From Ruminococcus flavefaciens (GTDB taxonomy: Bacteria > Bacillota > Clostridia > Oscillospirales > Ruminococcaceae), in NCBI GenBank assembly GCA_002371825.1, contig DFHF01000045.1, positions 1 through 64,000 on the forward strand: a stretch of DNA of 64,000 nt, given 5' to 3'. Position 1 is the stretch's first letter. Every line of letters starts with the position of its first letter. Shown piece after piece: positions 23,904 through 33,481 of the stretch. A model generated the notes under the pieces. It ran no database searches, was not told the origin of the DNA, and worked only from the letters and a program-made list of their open reading frames with translations. A program made the translations under genes and the position numbers.

Positions 23904-25067
23904 TTATCTTTTATCATATGCCGTTTTCTCGAATATCCTGAGGTCACGGCGTTTCAGTGCAGCCTCCAGAAGCTCCGGAAGCTTTTCCGGCGGGCAGGCA
24001 AAACATGGTATCCCCAGTGAAGATGCCTTTTCTGCAAGACCTGATTCAAAGCAGGGCTTTCCGCTGTCAGATATAGCAAGAAGTATCACCAGATTTACTC
24101 CTGAATCCTTAAGCTCCTCCAGTCTGCGGATAAGCTGAGCCCGGTTGCCGCCCTCATAAAGGTCAGTAACGATGAACATGGTAGTTTTATCCGGCTCAGT
24201 GACAAGCTCCTGACAGTAAGCAACAGAGTTGTTGATATCCGTACCTCCGCCAAGCTGTATACCGTATAGCAGCTCCACAGGGTCACTGCAAAGGTCGGTC
24301 AGGTCATTGACGGCAGTATCGAAAGCGACTATATGAGTCCTGACTGAACGTATGCTTGCGAGAATACACCCCATTATAGAGGAATAAATAGCTGATTCCC
24401 CCATTGAGCCGCTCTGGTCGATATCGAGAATCACTGTCCTGGAAGCAGAACGGGAAGCTCTCTCGTAGAAGTAGAACCTCTCCGGAAGCAGTACCCTTCT
24501 CTGAACATCGTAGTTTTTAAGGTTGCGGCGGATAGTCATTTTATAGTCAAGCGCCGCAGCCGAGGGTATAGGTGAATGCTCACGGCGATTCAGAGCTGCA
24601 GTTACCGAGCGCCGCAGGTCGTCTGCCAGCCGTCTGTTGATATCCTCAACTATTTTTGCTATATATGCCCTTGCATTTTCCTTTGATTTTTCCGGTATCT
24701 GATCCTTGAGCATGAGCAGAAGTGAAGCAGTCGAAACATCAGGCTCCAGCTCCTCAAGCATTTCGGGCTCCATCAGCAGTTGTTTCAGCCCTTTGCGTTC
24801 GATAGCATCCTTCTGAATGACCCTGATCTCCATTGGTGAAAAAAGCGAGCGTAGATCTCCCAGCCATTTGGTCAGCATAGGAGAAGAGGGGCCATGTCCG
24901 CCAAGCTTTCCGCTGCCTGAGCTGTTTCCGCCGTATATCTGTGAAAGTGCTGTATCCATAAGGATATCCTCAGCAGAAAGGCCTCCGCAGCCAAAGGACT
25001 CAAGCTGCTTCTGTGACTCAGCCCCCAGTATAAGTCTCCACCTTTTAAGTATCTGCATATCTTCCAT
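23904..25067 (-). CDS. VWA-domain protein of a MoxR system
   Basis: This 387-residue protein has a C-terminal von Willebrand A domain with a MIDAS motif (DIDQSGSMGES), later IVAFDTAVNDL and FIVTDLYEGG. The N-terminal half is helical and rich in Arg. VWA partners of MoxR ATPases bind metal and are thought to recruit targets for remodelling. The start at ATG 25067 follows the stop of the preceding gene by one base, with GGAG nine bases upstream. It is the last gene of the five-gene operon. Confidence 0.9.
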   Translation of the reverse strand: MEDMQILKRWRLILGAESQKQLESFGCGGLSAEDILMDTALSQIYGGNSSGSGKLGGHGPSSPMLTKWLGDLRSLFSPMEIRVIQKDAIERKGLKQLLMEPEMLEELEPDVSTASLLLMLKDQIPEKSKENARAYIAKIVEDINRRLADDLRRSVTAALNRREHSPIPSAAALDYKMTIRRNLKNYDVQRRVLLPERFYFYERASRSASRTVILDIDQSGSMGESAIYSSIMGCILASIRSVRTHIVAFDTAVNDLTDLCSDPVELLYGIQLGGGTDINNSVAYCQELVTEPDKTTMFIVTDLYEGGNRAQLIRRLEELKDSGVNLVILLAISDSGKPCFESGLAEKASSLGIPCFACPPEKLPELLEAALKRRDLRIFEKTAYDKR

Positions 25068-25068
25068 A

Positions 25069-27288
25069 TCAAATATCTCCAAAATCAAAATCGTCCAGTT
25101 CGTCGATAGTCTGCTGTTCCTCTGCTGTGACTTCAGCGGTTATGATCTCAGCAGCCTGCTGGGAAGATATGCCCAGCACCTCTCCAATATTCTCAGCAAT
25201 ATCATTTTTCTCCGCCGGAGTAAATTCGGCAAAGGTTCGCCTGAGAGCGATAAGAACAGGCTTGAATTCCTCATCATCAAGGCCTCTGATAAATCCGCAG
25301 AGCTTCTCCCAGAGTGTAAGCCTGCCTATGAGACTGCGGCGGTTGCGCCTTGCAAGTCCCTCAAACCAGGCTGCTCCCTCTGCAGGAGGAGTCCCCTTAG
25401 AGAGGCGGCGGGATACCAGCTCAGAAAGCTTATCCGGTGAGATCTCTCCTTTTTCTGCAAGAAGAGCACAGGCAAAGCCTGAGACAAGAGGATTTACAAT
25501 GTCACTGTCAGCTATCTCAGAAAGGAGCTTTCTGAGCCGGCCGCTGTCGAGGAAATCGTGAGCAAGACAGGCATCATAGACCGCAGCTGCAGCATTTATC
25601 ATATCCTCCGCCGCACCGGCATCACATATACAGGCTGAGTAGGCCTGTAAACAGAATTTCAGGAACAGCTGGCTGATTATGCCTGTCAGAGGCTCGGGAT
25701 CAAGCTTTCTGATGCTTCCGAAGCGTACTATAGCTGACAAGGTGCCGATGGTCCTGCCCTCATCTGAAGGGGAAGCGCAGTCTGCTGCCATTTTCTGAAC
25801 AGCGGAGACCGCAGTTTTTATGCAGTCAGGAAGTCCGCAGAGCATGGCTGTATAAAGCGTTTCAGCCGTAGTGCTCAGATCCTCCGAGTTTATAAGCTTC
25901 ATATCAAGAGAAGCTCTTGCAGCCTCCTCTACTGTATCACCGTTCAGTGAAGCTTCAACTATCTGAATCTCTGTCTCAGGGGTCCAGCTCACCATCCATT
26001 TTTCCGACCAGGTAGCATTATCCTGAGCTGCGGCTAACTTTTCGCCAAAATTTACTCCTGCCTGCCTCAGCCTGTGCATGAAGAAGGAGCGGTTCAGGTC
26101 AAGGAAGGCTGACTTCTCAGACTTTACCCGCAGGTTCTCACGCAGATCAAGATCCAGCTCCTGGGCAGAGGCTGTACGGAACCTTTCAAGCTTTAGCTCT
26201 TTTAGCTGATGCATGAAGTCCTCCTGCACCGAAGTGCAGACTGTACCCTCTGGAAGCTCACCTATCCTGGTACCTATCTCAACATCAGCGCAGGCAAGGG
26301 ATATCTCACCGAAACTGCCGTGTCCGAGACAGGTCACAGCAGCATCTCTCAGATCAGAAAGTGCCGGCAGTCTTCCTCCACGCATAGCAGCCAGAGTTTC
26401 TCCCAGACGCTGAGCCTCTATCACCTCTGCCGACGAAGCAGAAAAGCCGTTCCCACGCTGATATGCAGCAAGCCTTGAAAGATATTCAGGAGCAGTATTT
26501 TCCAGTGTTCCCCTGATCCGGTTATTCCAGAGCAGCTCAAAATATGCCGGAGCTTTGCTGCCTGCTCCATAGCCTGAGCGAGAAGAGAGACGGTAGTATG
26601 AATAGGGCATCAGCGTTGACTTTGCTCCGACTATATTCAGCTTCTCCGTAAGCTTAAAATCCTTTTCGGTAAATGGTATATTCTTTATCCCGCTGGTATG
26701 GAAAGCGCCTGTTATGACCGCAGCTTTTCCGTATTTCTCCTCAGACTCTGCTATTCTCCGGCGCATATATGCCTCACGCAGTTCATTATGCTCATCAGAC
26801 TTTGAAAATTCACGGATGGATCTTCCGTATTCCTCAGCAGCAGCGATAAAGTCCTCATAATTTTCAGAGTGCTCGAACCGGTATTCCCAGAATGTATCGG
26901 TATCCAGACCAGTCAGCTTTTCAAGCTTAGAATATATGCTCTCACCGTCGGCTGCCTCTCTTTCATTTTCCTCTGCTGCAAGGATACTGCCTGATGGAAG
27001 ATCACAGAATTCCACAGGAACGCTGTGTTTTTTTGCCCATAGCATAGCCTGATATTCCGGAGAGAACTCAGCCATAGGATACATCACCGTCCGCACCGGA
27101 GCTTCTGTGGTATACGCAAGTATGGCCGCAGGCAGCCTTACCTTTCTGCCGCAGAGGCCGTCTATCAGTGCGCTCAGGTCAGAGGGACCTTCTATGAGCA
27201 CAATATCCGGAGCAGTCCGGTCGAGAAATTCCCTTACATAATACGCACAGGCCGGAGACAGATGTCTTACGCCGTAATACTCAGCCAT
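25069..27288 (-). CDS. DUF5682-like protein of a MoxR system
   Basis: This 739-residue protein opens with YGVRHLSPACAYYVREFL and IVLIEGPSDLSALI, the hallmark of the DUF5682 family found beside MoxR and VWA genes. The middle has AVITGAFHTSG (around residue 190), resembling the TraB/ChaN-type fold with a metal-binding His; the C-terminal half is helical. No catalytic activity is established for the family. It overlaps the MoxR stop by one base (TAATG) and runs into the VWA gene with a one-base gap, so the three are coupled. Confidence 0.83.
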   Translation of the reverse strand: MAEYYGVRHLSPACAYYVREFLDRTAPDIVLIEGPSDLSALIDGLCGRKVRLPAAILAYTTEAPVRTVMYPMAEFSPEYQAMLWAKKHSVPVEFCDLPSGSILAAEENEREAADGESIYSKLEKLTGLDTDTFWEYRFEHSENYEDFIAAAEEYGRSIREFSKSDEHNELREAYMRRRIAESEEKYGKAAVITGAFHTSGIKNIPFTEKDFKLTEKLNIVGAKSTLMPYSYYRLSSRSGYGAGSKAPAYFELLWNNRIRGTLENTAPEYLSRLAAYQRGNGFSASSAEVIEAQRLGETLAAMRGGRLPALSDLRDAAVTCLGHGSFGEISLACADVEIGTRIGELPEGTVCTSVQEDFMHQLKELKLERFRTASAQELDLDLRENLRVKSEKSAFLDLNRSFFMHRLRQAGVNFGEKLAAAQDNATWSEKWMVSWTPETEIQIVEASLNGDTVEEAARASLDMKLINSEDLSTTAETLYTAMLCGLPDCIKTAVSAVQKMAADCASPSDEGRTIGTLSAIVRFGSIRKLDPEPLTGIISQLFLKFCLQAYSACICDAGAAEDMINAAAAVYDACLAHDFLDSGRLRKLLSEIADSDIVNPLVSGFACALLAEKGEISPDKLSELVSRRLSKGTPPAEGAAWFEGLARRNRRSLIGRLTLWEKLCGFIRGLDDEEFKPVLIALRRTFAEFTPAEKNDIAENIGEVLGISSQQAAEIITAEVTAEEQQTIDELDDFDFGDI

Positions 27289-28373
27289 TATGCGTTACGC
27301 TCCCTGCATTCCGCATAGAGTGAGGCATAGTCACTGCCCTTTTTCCGCATAATATTTTCGAGATATTCCTCCCAGGCCGCCTTATCCTTGTCGTCATCCT
27401 TGACTACAGCTCCCTGTAAAGCGGCAGCCAGCTCAGAATCGGTGACCTTGCCGTTTCCGAAGCTTCCTGCCAGCGCCATACTGTTGACCATCAGCGATAT
27501 AGCCTCAGCTGAGGAGAGCACACCGCTGGTAGGCTTTATTTTCAGCTGACCATCCAGAGTTTTGCCCTCACGGAGCTCACGGAATACTGTAACTATCTTT
27601 ACAAAATCGCTGTCAGCCGGCATAGCGGAATTCAGCTCCATATCCTTTGAGAGCTGAGCCACACGGGTCTTTACAATATCTATCTCAGTCTGCATATCTG
27701 CCGGCGGAGGAAGGATAACGATATTGAATCGTCTTTTCAGCGCCGATGACATTTCGTTCACGCCCTTGTCACGGGTATTGGCAGTTGCAATAATGGAGAA
27801 GCCCTTCTTCGCAGCCACTTCTTCCGAGAGTTCTGGGATGGATATGCGTTTTTCCGAGAGTATGGAAATGAGTGCATCCTGGACCTCGCTGGCGCATCTG
27901 GAGATCTCCTCGAATCTTGCGATAGTACCTGTTTCCATAGCATTGTATATAGGGCTCTTCACCAGTGAATCAAAAGACGGCCCCTGTGCAAGGAGCATGG
28001 CATAATTCCATGAATAGCGTATCTGCTCCTCAGTAGTGCCGGCAGTTCCCTGTATCACCTGTGAGGAATTGCCGTTTATAGCAGCAGTAAGGTGCTCTGA
28101 GAGCCATGATTTAGCAGTTCCCGGTTCTCCGATGAGAAGAAGCGCACGGTCAGTAAGCAGGGTAGCTATACATATCTCCACCACTCTTCTGTCGCCCATA
28201 TATTTCGGAGTTATCTCCGTATCTCTGACCTTTCCGCCCATGATATATTTGAGCACCGAAGCCGGTGACATCTGCCAGCCCTCAGGTACCGGTGATTTTT
28301 CGTTTGCTATCAGTGCATCTATTTCATTTTTATAAAGCTGTTCTGCTGACAGCCTGAGAATATCCTGTGCCAT
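27288..28373 (-). CDS. MoxR-type AAA+ ATPase
   Basis: This 361-residue ATPase has the Walker A motif GEPGTAKS (82-89), a MoxR-like Walker B region (ARFEEISR) and sensor 1 ATANTRDKG. MoxR proteins are chaperone-like ATPases that work with VWA partners to activate or insert metal into other proteins. It lies in the middle of the five-gene operon, five bases after the HEAT-like gene and overlapping the DUF5682 gene by one base. Confidence 0.93.
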   Translation of the reverse strand: MAQDILRLSAEQLYKNEIDALIANEKSPVPEGWQMSPASVLKYIMGGKVRDTEITPKYMGDRRVVEICIATLLTDRALLLIGEPGTAKSWLSEHLTAAINGNSSQVIQGTAGTTEEQIRYSWNYAMLLAQGPSFDSLVKSPIYNAMETGTIARFEEISRCASEVQDALISILSEKRISIPELSEEVAAKKGFSIIATANTRDKGVNEMSSALKRRFNIVILPPPADMQTEIDIVKTRVAQLSKDMELNSAMPADSDFVKIVTVFRELREGKTLDGQLKIKPTSGVLSSAEAISLMVNSMALAGSFGNGKVTDSELAAALQGAVVKDDDKDKAAWEEYLENIMRKKGSDYASLYAECRERNA

Positions 28374-28378
28374 TGTAA

Positions 28379-30247
28379 TTACTCCTTTACTCCGTGATTT
28401 GCGAGGACACGTTTTATATCATCCATAAAAACGTTATTGTATGAGAACTTATCGGACTTCATTTCAGCCATAAGCCTTTTGCAGTCGCCTATGATGACTT
28501 CCTCAGGGATAGAATTATTTTCTATGTAATAGGTCCAGTACCTTGGGTGATCGTGTTTAAGGATGAACCTTGCATAGTTATATACCATTCCGTCAAGAGG
28601 CCTTGAAGCCACCTTGGGCAGCAGCAGCATAGCCTCATCGCAGGGATAATTCCTTATCATATTCCATGCGAATTTTTCCGCAGCGTCTCTGACTCTTTCA
28701 CGGTCAGAAGACTGACATATGCCCAGAAGGTACTGAAACAGCGTACATCTCTGCTTCATGTTTTCAAAAGCGATATCACGCTCCCGGCCTGTTTTAAGCA
28801 GTGCCTGTATCTCGTTATGGTCATACACGACAACAGGGTCCGTCATAAAGGAAAGAATATCATCGGTGATCGATCTGAACAGCTTGATATTAAGGTAATC
28901 CTCACTGCTTGAGCTATAATTTCTCCTGAGCCTGTACCATCCGTCAGGTGTTGCAAATATATGGCGGATGATATAGATCACATCCCTGTCATATGATCTA
29001 TGGTCGGTACATATCTTTTTGCAGGCATTTTCCGGATCCTCTGTCAGCTCCAGAACAAGTGCAGATAATGAGAAATACACAGGATATTTACTGTAAAGCC
29101 TCCTTATCATATCACGGTAAACTGCATCCTCATGTTCAAAGAGATTACTGATAAGCGGTTTGTTGATGGATGTATAACTCGGCTCTTTGCTGTAAGGTAC
29201 TTTTTCCGGATCACGTTTATAGTAATCCTCAGCCCATCTTTCATAAACATCGATAATACCGTCCTTTTTATTTGCAAGAAGATCATAATACCCGTATTTG
29301 AAGGGATGCTCAGGGTCTTTATCCTTTATTCCGTTTTCTATAACATGGAGATTTTCTTTGCGGGCATAATTTTCAGCTGCTTCCCCATATGAAGTGACAA
29401 GGAATTCAAAGCTTGTGCTTTTCGGACTGTCCGCCATTTTCTTTATCGGAGCCTCCGCAGCTTCTGAGTTGAGCTTTGCAAGTGAAAGAAGGGCTGCATT
29501 CTTCACTTTTCCCTTTGAAATTTTATAAAGAGTTGTAAGCTTCTCCTCATTATCTGCGGAATAAGCCATTGCCTCTATAGCAGCTATGCGTATCCCCTGC
29601 GGATCACTTTCATCTTCAGCAAGAGCTGTATAGCGGTCATTATATTTATCACGGTACACACTGCTTATGAACCTGACCTGATTGCCTGTAGCTCTGCTGT
29701 CAGAGAGATCAAGTGAATCAAACAGCAGCGTAACGATAGTTTCTCCGTAAACAGCTTCAGCATTAACAAGAAGGTCTGCCACACCTGTACCGTTCTTTCC
29801 GGCTATATCCAAAAATGCAGAAAGTATCCTCGGGTCTGCAAGGCATCTGAAAAACTCCCCGTCATACTCCTGATCTGCATATTGAGTTTTTCTGATCTTC
29901 TCTCTGTTGGCTTCAAGAGCATTGAGAGTGAGCTGTGCAGGCTTAATGTACTCTCTCGGCTCAGCCGGAGCAGTTTCGGAGCTGTCGGCAAAGGTACCCT
30001 GAGTCACAGCAAGAGCATCAGCAAGAGCGATACAGTCGATGATATCAGCCGCCTTATTCTCCGATCCAAGAAGAGCACTGCACATAGCGTAAAGCCGTCC
30101 GAACACTTTATTCGCCTCTGACATAGGCTGAAAAGCCTCGATCGCACGTTTCAGGCGAAAATCCTCAGCAATAAGTGAGCATCCTGCGGCAGCCGAAGCA
30201 TAAAGACGATTTCTCAGTTCATAAAAGGGATTTGTTCTGACTTCCAT
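28379..30247 (-). CDS. HEAT-like helical repeat protein of a MoxR system
   Basis: This 622-residue, all-helical protein has repeated motifs such as IAAIEAMAYSADNEEKL and AALLSLAKLNSEAAEAP, typical of HEAT-like scaffolds. There is no signal peptide or membrane segment. HEAT-type proteins occur in MoxR-VWA gene neighbourhoods and may present substrates. It lies 10 bases behind the SWIM gene and 5 before moxR. I do not recognise a named family; the repeat call is by eye. Confidence 0.7.
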   Translation of the reverse strand: MEVRTNPFYELRNRLYASAAAGCSLIAEDFRLKRAIEAFQPMSEANKVFGRLYAMCSALLGSENKAADIIDCIALADALAVTQGTFADSSETAPAEPREYIKPAQLTLNALEANREKIRKTQYADQEYDGEFFRCLADPRILSAFLDIAGKNGTGVADLLVNAEAVYGETIVTLLFDSLDLSDSRATGNQVRFISSVYRDKYNDRYTALAEDESDPQGIRIAAIEAMAYSADNEEKLTTLYKISKGKVKNAALLSLAKLNSEAAEAPIKKMADSPKSTSFEFLVTSYGEAAENYARKENLHVIENGIKDKDPEHPFKYGYYDLLANKKDGIIDVYERWAEDYYKRDPEKVPYSKEPSYTSINKPLISNLFEHEDAVYRDMIRRLYSKYPVYFSLSALVLELTEDPENACKKICTDHRSYDRDVIYIIRHIFATPDGWYRLRRNYSSSSEDYLNIKLFRSITDDILSFMTDPVVVYDHNEIQALLKTGRERDIAFENMKQRCTLFQYLLGICQSSDRERVRDAAEKFAWNMIRNYPCDEAMLLLPKVASRPLDGMVYNYARFILKHDHPRYWTYYIENNSIPEEVIIGDCKRLMAEMKSDKFSYNNVFMDDIKRVLANHGVKE

Positions 30248-30257
30248 AATTTCCTCC

Positions 30258-31682
30258 TTAAAGCCTTATAATGCTGTTTTCCGTGACTACAGAGAACGGA
30301 CATAACAAGAAGCGGTGTTCATCGGAGTCATATACAAGTCCGCCGAAAACAGCTCCGCCGCTGAGGTTGCCCGCAATAAGCCTGAGTGAATCACAAGCAC
30401 CGGGATATGCAGAGTGTTCACGCAGCGCAATAGTCTCATCTCCGCATTTCACAACACCATGACCGTCCCGGGCATAGCCTATGGAGTCAAATTTTATAAG
30501 TACCGCAGCATATGGGCGGGAAAGAGTATTTTTCAGTTCATTCTTCGCCATTTTCACCGCAGCCGAGATAGTGGGCTGAGCCTTGGATATAGCCTGCCGG
30601 AAATCCTTTTCCTCAGTCGGCAGCGCCTCTGCTTCCTCCCAGCGGACACGTCTGTTCATGCCTCCGGGGTAGAGATAGAGTTCTCTGGCGATATAAAGAT
30701 CAAATCTGGCATCCTCTGTCTGAATATACTTCAAAGCCTTATACGGCCGGATATTGTCGGTGCGGAAGATATCCCCGGTATCCAGGTCTATCCAGAAGCC
30801 CTCATCCACAACAGTCTGCCGTGAGGGAAGGTCTATACGGGCGAATGAGAGCTGAAGAAGAGCCGTATTTTCCCTGTAAAGTCCAAGCTCCTTCAGCTGA
30901 GAGAGCTTCCATACCCCTCCCATTTCTTCGTACAGGATATTATCCTCAGGCAGGACTTCACCGGTCTCGAGCTTAGAATCTATATAATCACGGCTTTTCC
31001 TGACAGCCGAGCCAAGTCTTACACAAAGAGCTATTATGCGTGAAGTTTCACTGTCATCAGGGGTCTCGGAAAGTGTCTGTACCGCACTGATAATATCGTT
31101 CATAATGGCCTGAGGCTCCGGGAGATAGTAGTCACCCAGCTGCTTTGCAAGACCTGCATACTGAGCGCAGGCAGCCTTATTCAGAGAACCAATACCGTTG
31201 CTGAGGATATCATGCACGAATCTTTCAGCCAGCTCCAGCCCCTCACGCTGCTTTTTAAGTTTTTTTGCCGCAGCAGACTTGTTCTGCTTCGGAGCAGCCT
31301 TCTGAGCATCTGGTGAAGCTGCTTTTTCAGCACGTTTCTCTATCTTTTCACGCTTTCTTGCAATATCCTCCGGTACCTCCCCCACAGTGAAGTCCTTCTG
31401 AGCCGTCCAGTCATACATAAGAGCCAGACAATGCTTGCAGGGTATCTGTCTGCTGGGACAGGAGCATCGGAATACAGCTGTATCACCTGAAAGGTCAACA
31501 GAGGCATTATAGGGCTTGCTGCCGCTTCCGTAGCAGTCACCGAATATCAGAGTATTATCCGCAGATATGCAGAGTTTCCTGAACCCTCCGTTTTTTGAGA
31601 TCTTTTTTGCATTTGTTAGAGCAGAAGAATTCACCGCATGAGAACTGATGAATTCTTCAGTTATAGTTTTTACGTCAGACAT
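30258..31682 (-). CDS. SWIM zinc-finger protein, first gene of the MoxR operon
   Basis: This 474-residue protein carries a SWIM zinc finger CxCx(n)CxH near the N-terminus: C73 and C75 in FRCSCPS, then C82 and H84 in PCKHCLALMYDW. A Lys/Ala-rich linker (about 110-150) and a long C-terminal region of mixed structure follow. SWIM domains bind DNA or proteins. As first gene of the operon it could be the targeting part. The upstream AGGAGGTAAC fixes the start. Confidence 0.87.
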   Translation of the reverse strand: MSDVKTITEEFISSHAVNSSALTNAKKISKNGGFRKLCISADNTLIFGDCYGSGSKPYNASVDLSGDTAVFRCSCPSRQIPCKHCLALMYDWTAQKDFTVGEVPEDIARKREKIEKRAEKAASPDAQKAAPKQNKSAAAKKLKKQREGLELAERFVHDILSNGIGSLNKAACAQYAGLAKQLGDYYLPEPQAIMNDIISAVQTLSETPDDSETSRIIALCVRLGSAVRKSRDYIDSKLETGEVLPEDNILYEEMGGVWKLSQLKELGLYRENTALLQLSFARIDLPSRQTVVDEGFWIDLDTGDIFRTDNIRPYKALKYIQTEDARFDLYIARELYLYPGGMNRRVRWEEAEALPTEEKDFRQAISKAQPTISAAVKMAKNELKNTLSRPYAAVLIKFDSIGYARDGHGVVKCGDETIALREHSAYPGACDSLRLIAGNLSGGAVFGGLVYDSDEHRFLLCPFSVVTENSIIRL

Positions 31683-31693
31683 AGTTACCTCCT

Positions 31694-31744
31694 TGCGAAG
31701 AAAAAATACACATATATTATATCATATCTTCGCATCAATTTCAA
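31694..31744 (-). promoter_or_regulatory. promoter of the five-gene MoxR operon with a spanning dyad
   Basis: On the minus strand, TTGAAA (31744-31739), a 17-bp spacer and a perfect TATAAT (31721-31716) lie 34 bases upstream of the SWIM gene. The inverted repeat TGCGAAG / CTTCGCA (31694-31700 and 31728-31734) spans the -10 region, as an operator or leader stem would. Confidence 0.65.
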
Positions 31745-31873
31745 CAAAAACAACAAAAATCTTTTATAGATTTTGGAAAATGATCTGAGCAGACTATGGA
31801 CATTTTCAGATTTTTATGTTATTATAGTTATATAATAAACGAGATCACCCGCAATGACATGGAGGTATTTATT

Positions 31874-32275
31874 ATGGAAAATATTGAAAAGGTATGCCGG
31901 TTCCTCGATGAGGCTCAGACCTACTATCTCGCTACAGTTGAAGGCGACCAGCCAAGAGTCAGACCATTCGGCACAGCACTTATCTATGACGGCCGTCTCT
32001 ATATCCAGACAGGCAGAGTGAAGCCTGTATCAAAACAGATCGCTGCAAATCCCAAAGTAGAGATATGTGCCTTCAAGGACGGTAAATGGCTCCGTGTTTC
32101 AGGAGAGCTCGTAGATGACAATAACCGTGAAGTCAAGGTGGCAATGCTTGAAAAGATACCCGCACTGAAATCTATGTACAGTGTTGACGATGACAATACA
32201 CAGGTGCTCTATTTCAAAAATGCAACAGCTGTATTCAGCTCTATGACAGAGGCACCTGAAACAATCACCTTCTGA
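31874..32275 (+). CDS. pyridoxamine 5'-phosphate oxidase-fold flavin-binding protein
   Basis: This 133-residue split-barrel protein has the fold's marks: YYLATVEGDQPRVRPFGTAL, LYIQTGRVKPVSKQIAANPKVEIC and WLRVSGELV. Proteins of this size usually bind FMN or F420 and reduce small compounds; true PdxH function is unlikely at this length. The start at ATG 31874 is set by GGAGG eight bases upstream and not by the longer ORF from 31796. It is divergent from the MoxR operon. Confidence 0.85.
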   Translation: MENIEKVCRFLDEAQTYYLATVEGDQPRVRPFGTALIYDGRLYIQTGRVKPVSKQIAANPKVEICAFKDGKWLRVSGELVDDNNREVKVAMLEKIPALKSMYSVDDDNTQVLYFKNATAVFSSMTEAPETITF

Positions 32276-32303
32276 TCTGAAAAATACATATTGCAGAGCA
32301 TAT

Positions 32304-32334
32304 AGAGGCACACAGCTTGTGTGCCTCTTTTTTA
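32304..32334 (+). terminator. rho-independent terminator
   Basis: The stem AGAGGCACAC / GTGTGCCTCT is followed by TTTTTTA. Confidence 0.88.
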
Positions 32335-32381
32335 TCAGCATCAAAAAAATGTCAGAACGGAGCATCCGGAATAAAATGGAG

Positions 32382-32410
32382 TTGAAACGCAGTTCCCGCC
32401 GTGATATAAT
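32382..32410 (+). promoter_or_regulatory. promoter of the AraC-ABC-ABC operon
   Basis: TTGAAA (32382-32387), a 17-bp spacer and TATAAT (32405-32410). Confidence 0.65.
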
Positions 32411-32452
32411 TTAAACTGGTCTTGGAAGCAAGGCTTATATTTATAGCAGAAA

Positions 32453-32468
32453 GTTAGATTAATCTAAC
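32453..32468. promoter_or_regulatory. perfect 16-bp palindrome in the AraC leader
   Basis: GTTAGATTAATCTAAC is a perfect palindrome about 40 bases downstream of the -10 and 36 before the AraC start. The TTAG...CTAA ends resemble sites of DtxR-family metal regulators. Repression by metal is an inference. Confidence 0.5.
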
Positions 32469-32503
32469 AATTAAGAAGTTTAAAATGAAAGGGCAGATAT
32501 AAA

Positions 32504-33481
32504 ATGAACGAAGATCTTTTTGAGACCCTTGACAAGGCTGGTTTCGGTTCTAATGTTCACGAGGTGGCCTCAGAGGGAGAATGCAGAGTGCTTAGGCTGG
32601 ATGATGACTCCGGAGAAGGATTTATGACAATGTATCGTGTATTTAAGGGAATATACCTTATGTACAACGATTTTCATCTGAAAAGCTGTAATTCCGAGTA
32701 TCAGAATGCAGAAACAGTGCTTTGCATTGACCACTGCCGTGAAGGGCGGATAGAGCATACAAACGCTCTGGGCGGACATTACTACATGGAAGCCGGAGAC
32801 CTGCGTATCGACAGGCGTATTCACCACGAAGGAAAAGTCGAGCTGCCGCTGTCTCATTATCACGGCATAACTATAGGATTTATGCAGGGACTGGCCGAAG
32901 CATCGCTGAAAAAGGAGCTCCCCTTTTTTACCGCAGACCTGAAAGCCATAGGAGAAAGGTTCTGTCATAACAGCAAGGAATTTATCATCAGAGAAAACGG
33001 TCCTCTGAACCTGCTGTTTACTCAGCTCTATCATCCGCCTAAGAGCGTCAGACTGGATTATTTCAAGATCAAAATATCAGAGCTGCTGCTCTGGCTGAGC
33101 ACAATAGACCCTGCACAGCTGACCGAGCAGAGACAGTATTATCCTGCAAGCCAGACTGACAAGGTCAAGGAGCTTCATTCGCTGATAACAGATAATCTTG
33201 AAAGATCATTTACCGTCAGCGAACTATCAGAGATATCAGGTATGCCAGCTGCTACCCTGAGGAAAGTTTTCAGGGCAGTTTACGGTGCTCCGATATATCA
33301 GTACATCAAAAGCTATAAAATGAAAGCCGCCGCCGCAATGCTCATCTCAGAGAGCGGCATAAATATCGCAGAGATATCACAGCGGCTCGGCTACGACAAT
33401 GCATCAAAGTTTTCTGCGGCATTCCGTGACGTCATGGGCACAGCGCCTCAGAATTACAGAAAAAGGCAGGAGGAATCATAA
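32504..33481 (+). CDS. AraC-family regulator of an ABC transporter pair
   Basis: This 325-residue regulator has a C-terminal AraC double helix-turn-helix (about 225-320): FTVSELSEISGMPAATLRKVFRAVYG and the second helix pair IAEISQRLGYDNASKFSAAFRDVMG. The N-terminal 200 residues form a sensor of unknown type. Its stop overlaps the start of the first ABC gene (TAATG), so all three genes form one operon. AraC regulators beside two half-transporters are known from siderophore systems (such as YbtA with YbtPQ). Confidence 0.88.
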   Translation: MNEDLFETLDKAGFGSNVHEVASEGECRVLRLDDDSGEGFMTMYRVFKGIYLMYNDFHLKSCNSEYQNAETVLCIDHCREGRIEHTNALGGHYYMEAGDLRIDRRIHHEGKVELPLSHYHGITIGFMQGLAEASLKKELPFFTADLKAIGERFCHNSKEFIIRENGPLNLLFTQLYHPPKSVRLDYFKIKISELLLWLSTIDPAQLTEQRQYYPASQTDKVKELHSLITDNLERSFTVSELSEISGMPAATLRKVFRAVYGAPIYQYIKSYKMKAAAAMLISESGINIAEISQRLGYDNASKFSAAFRDVMGTAPQNYRKRQEES

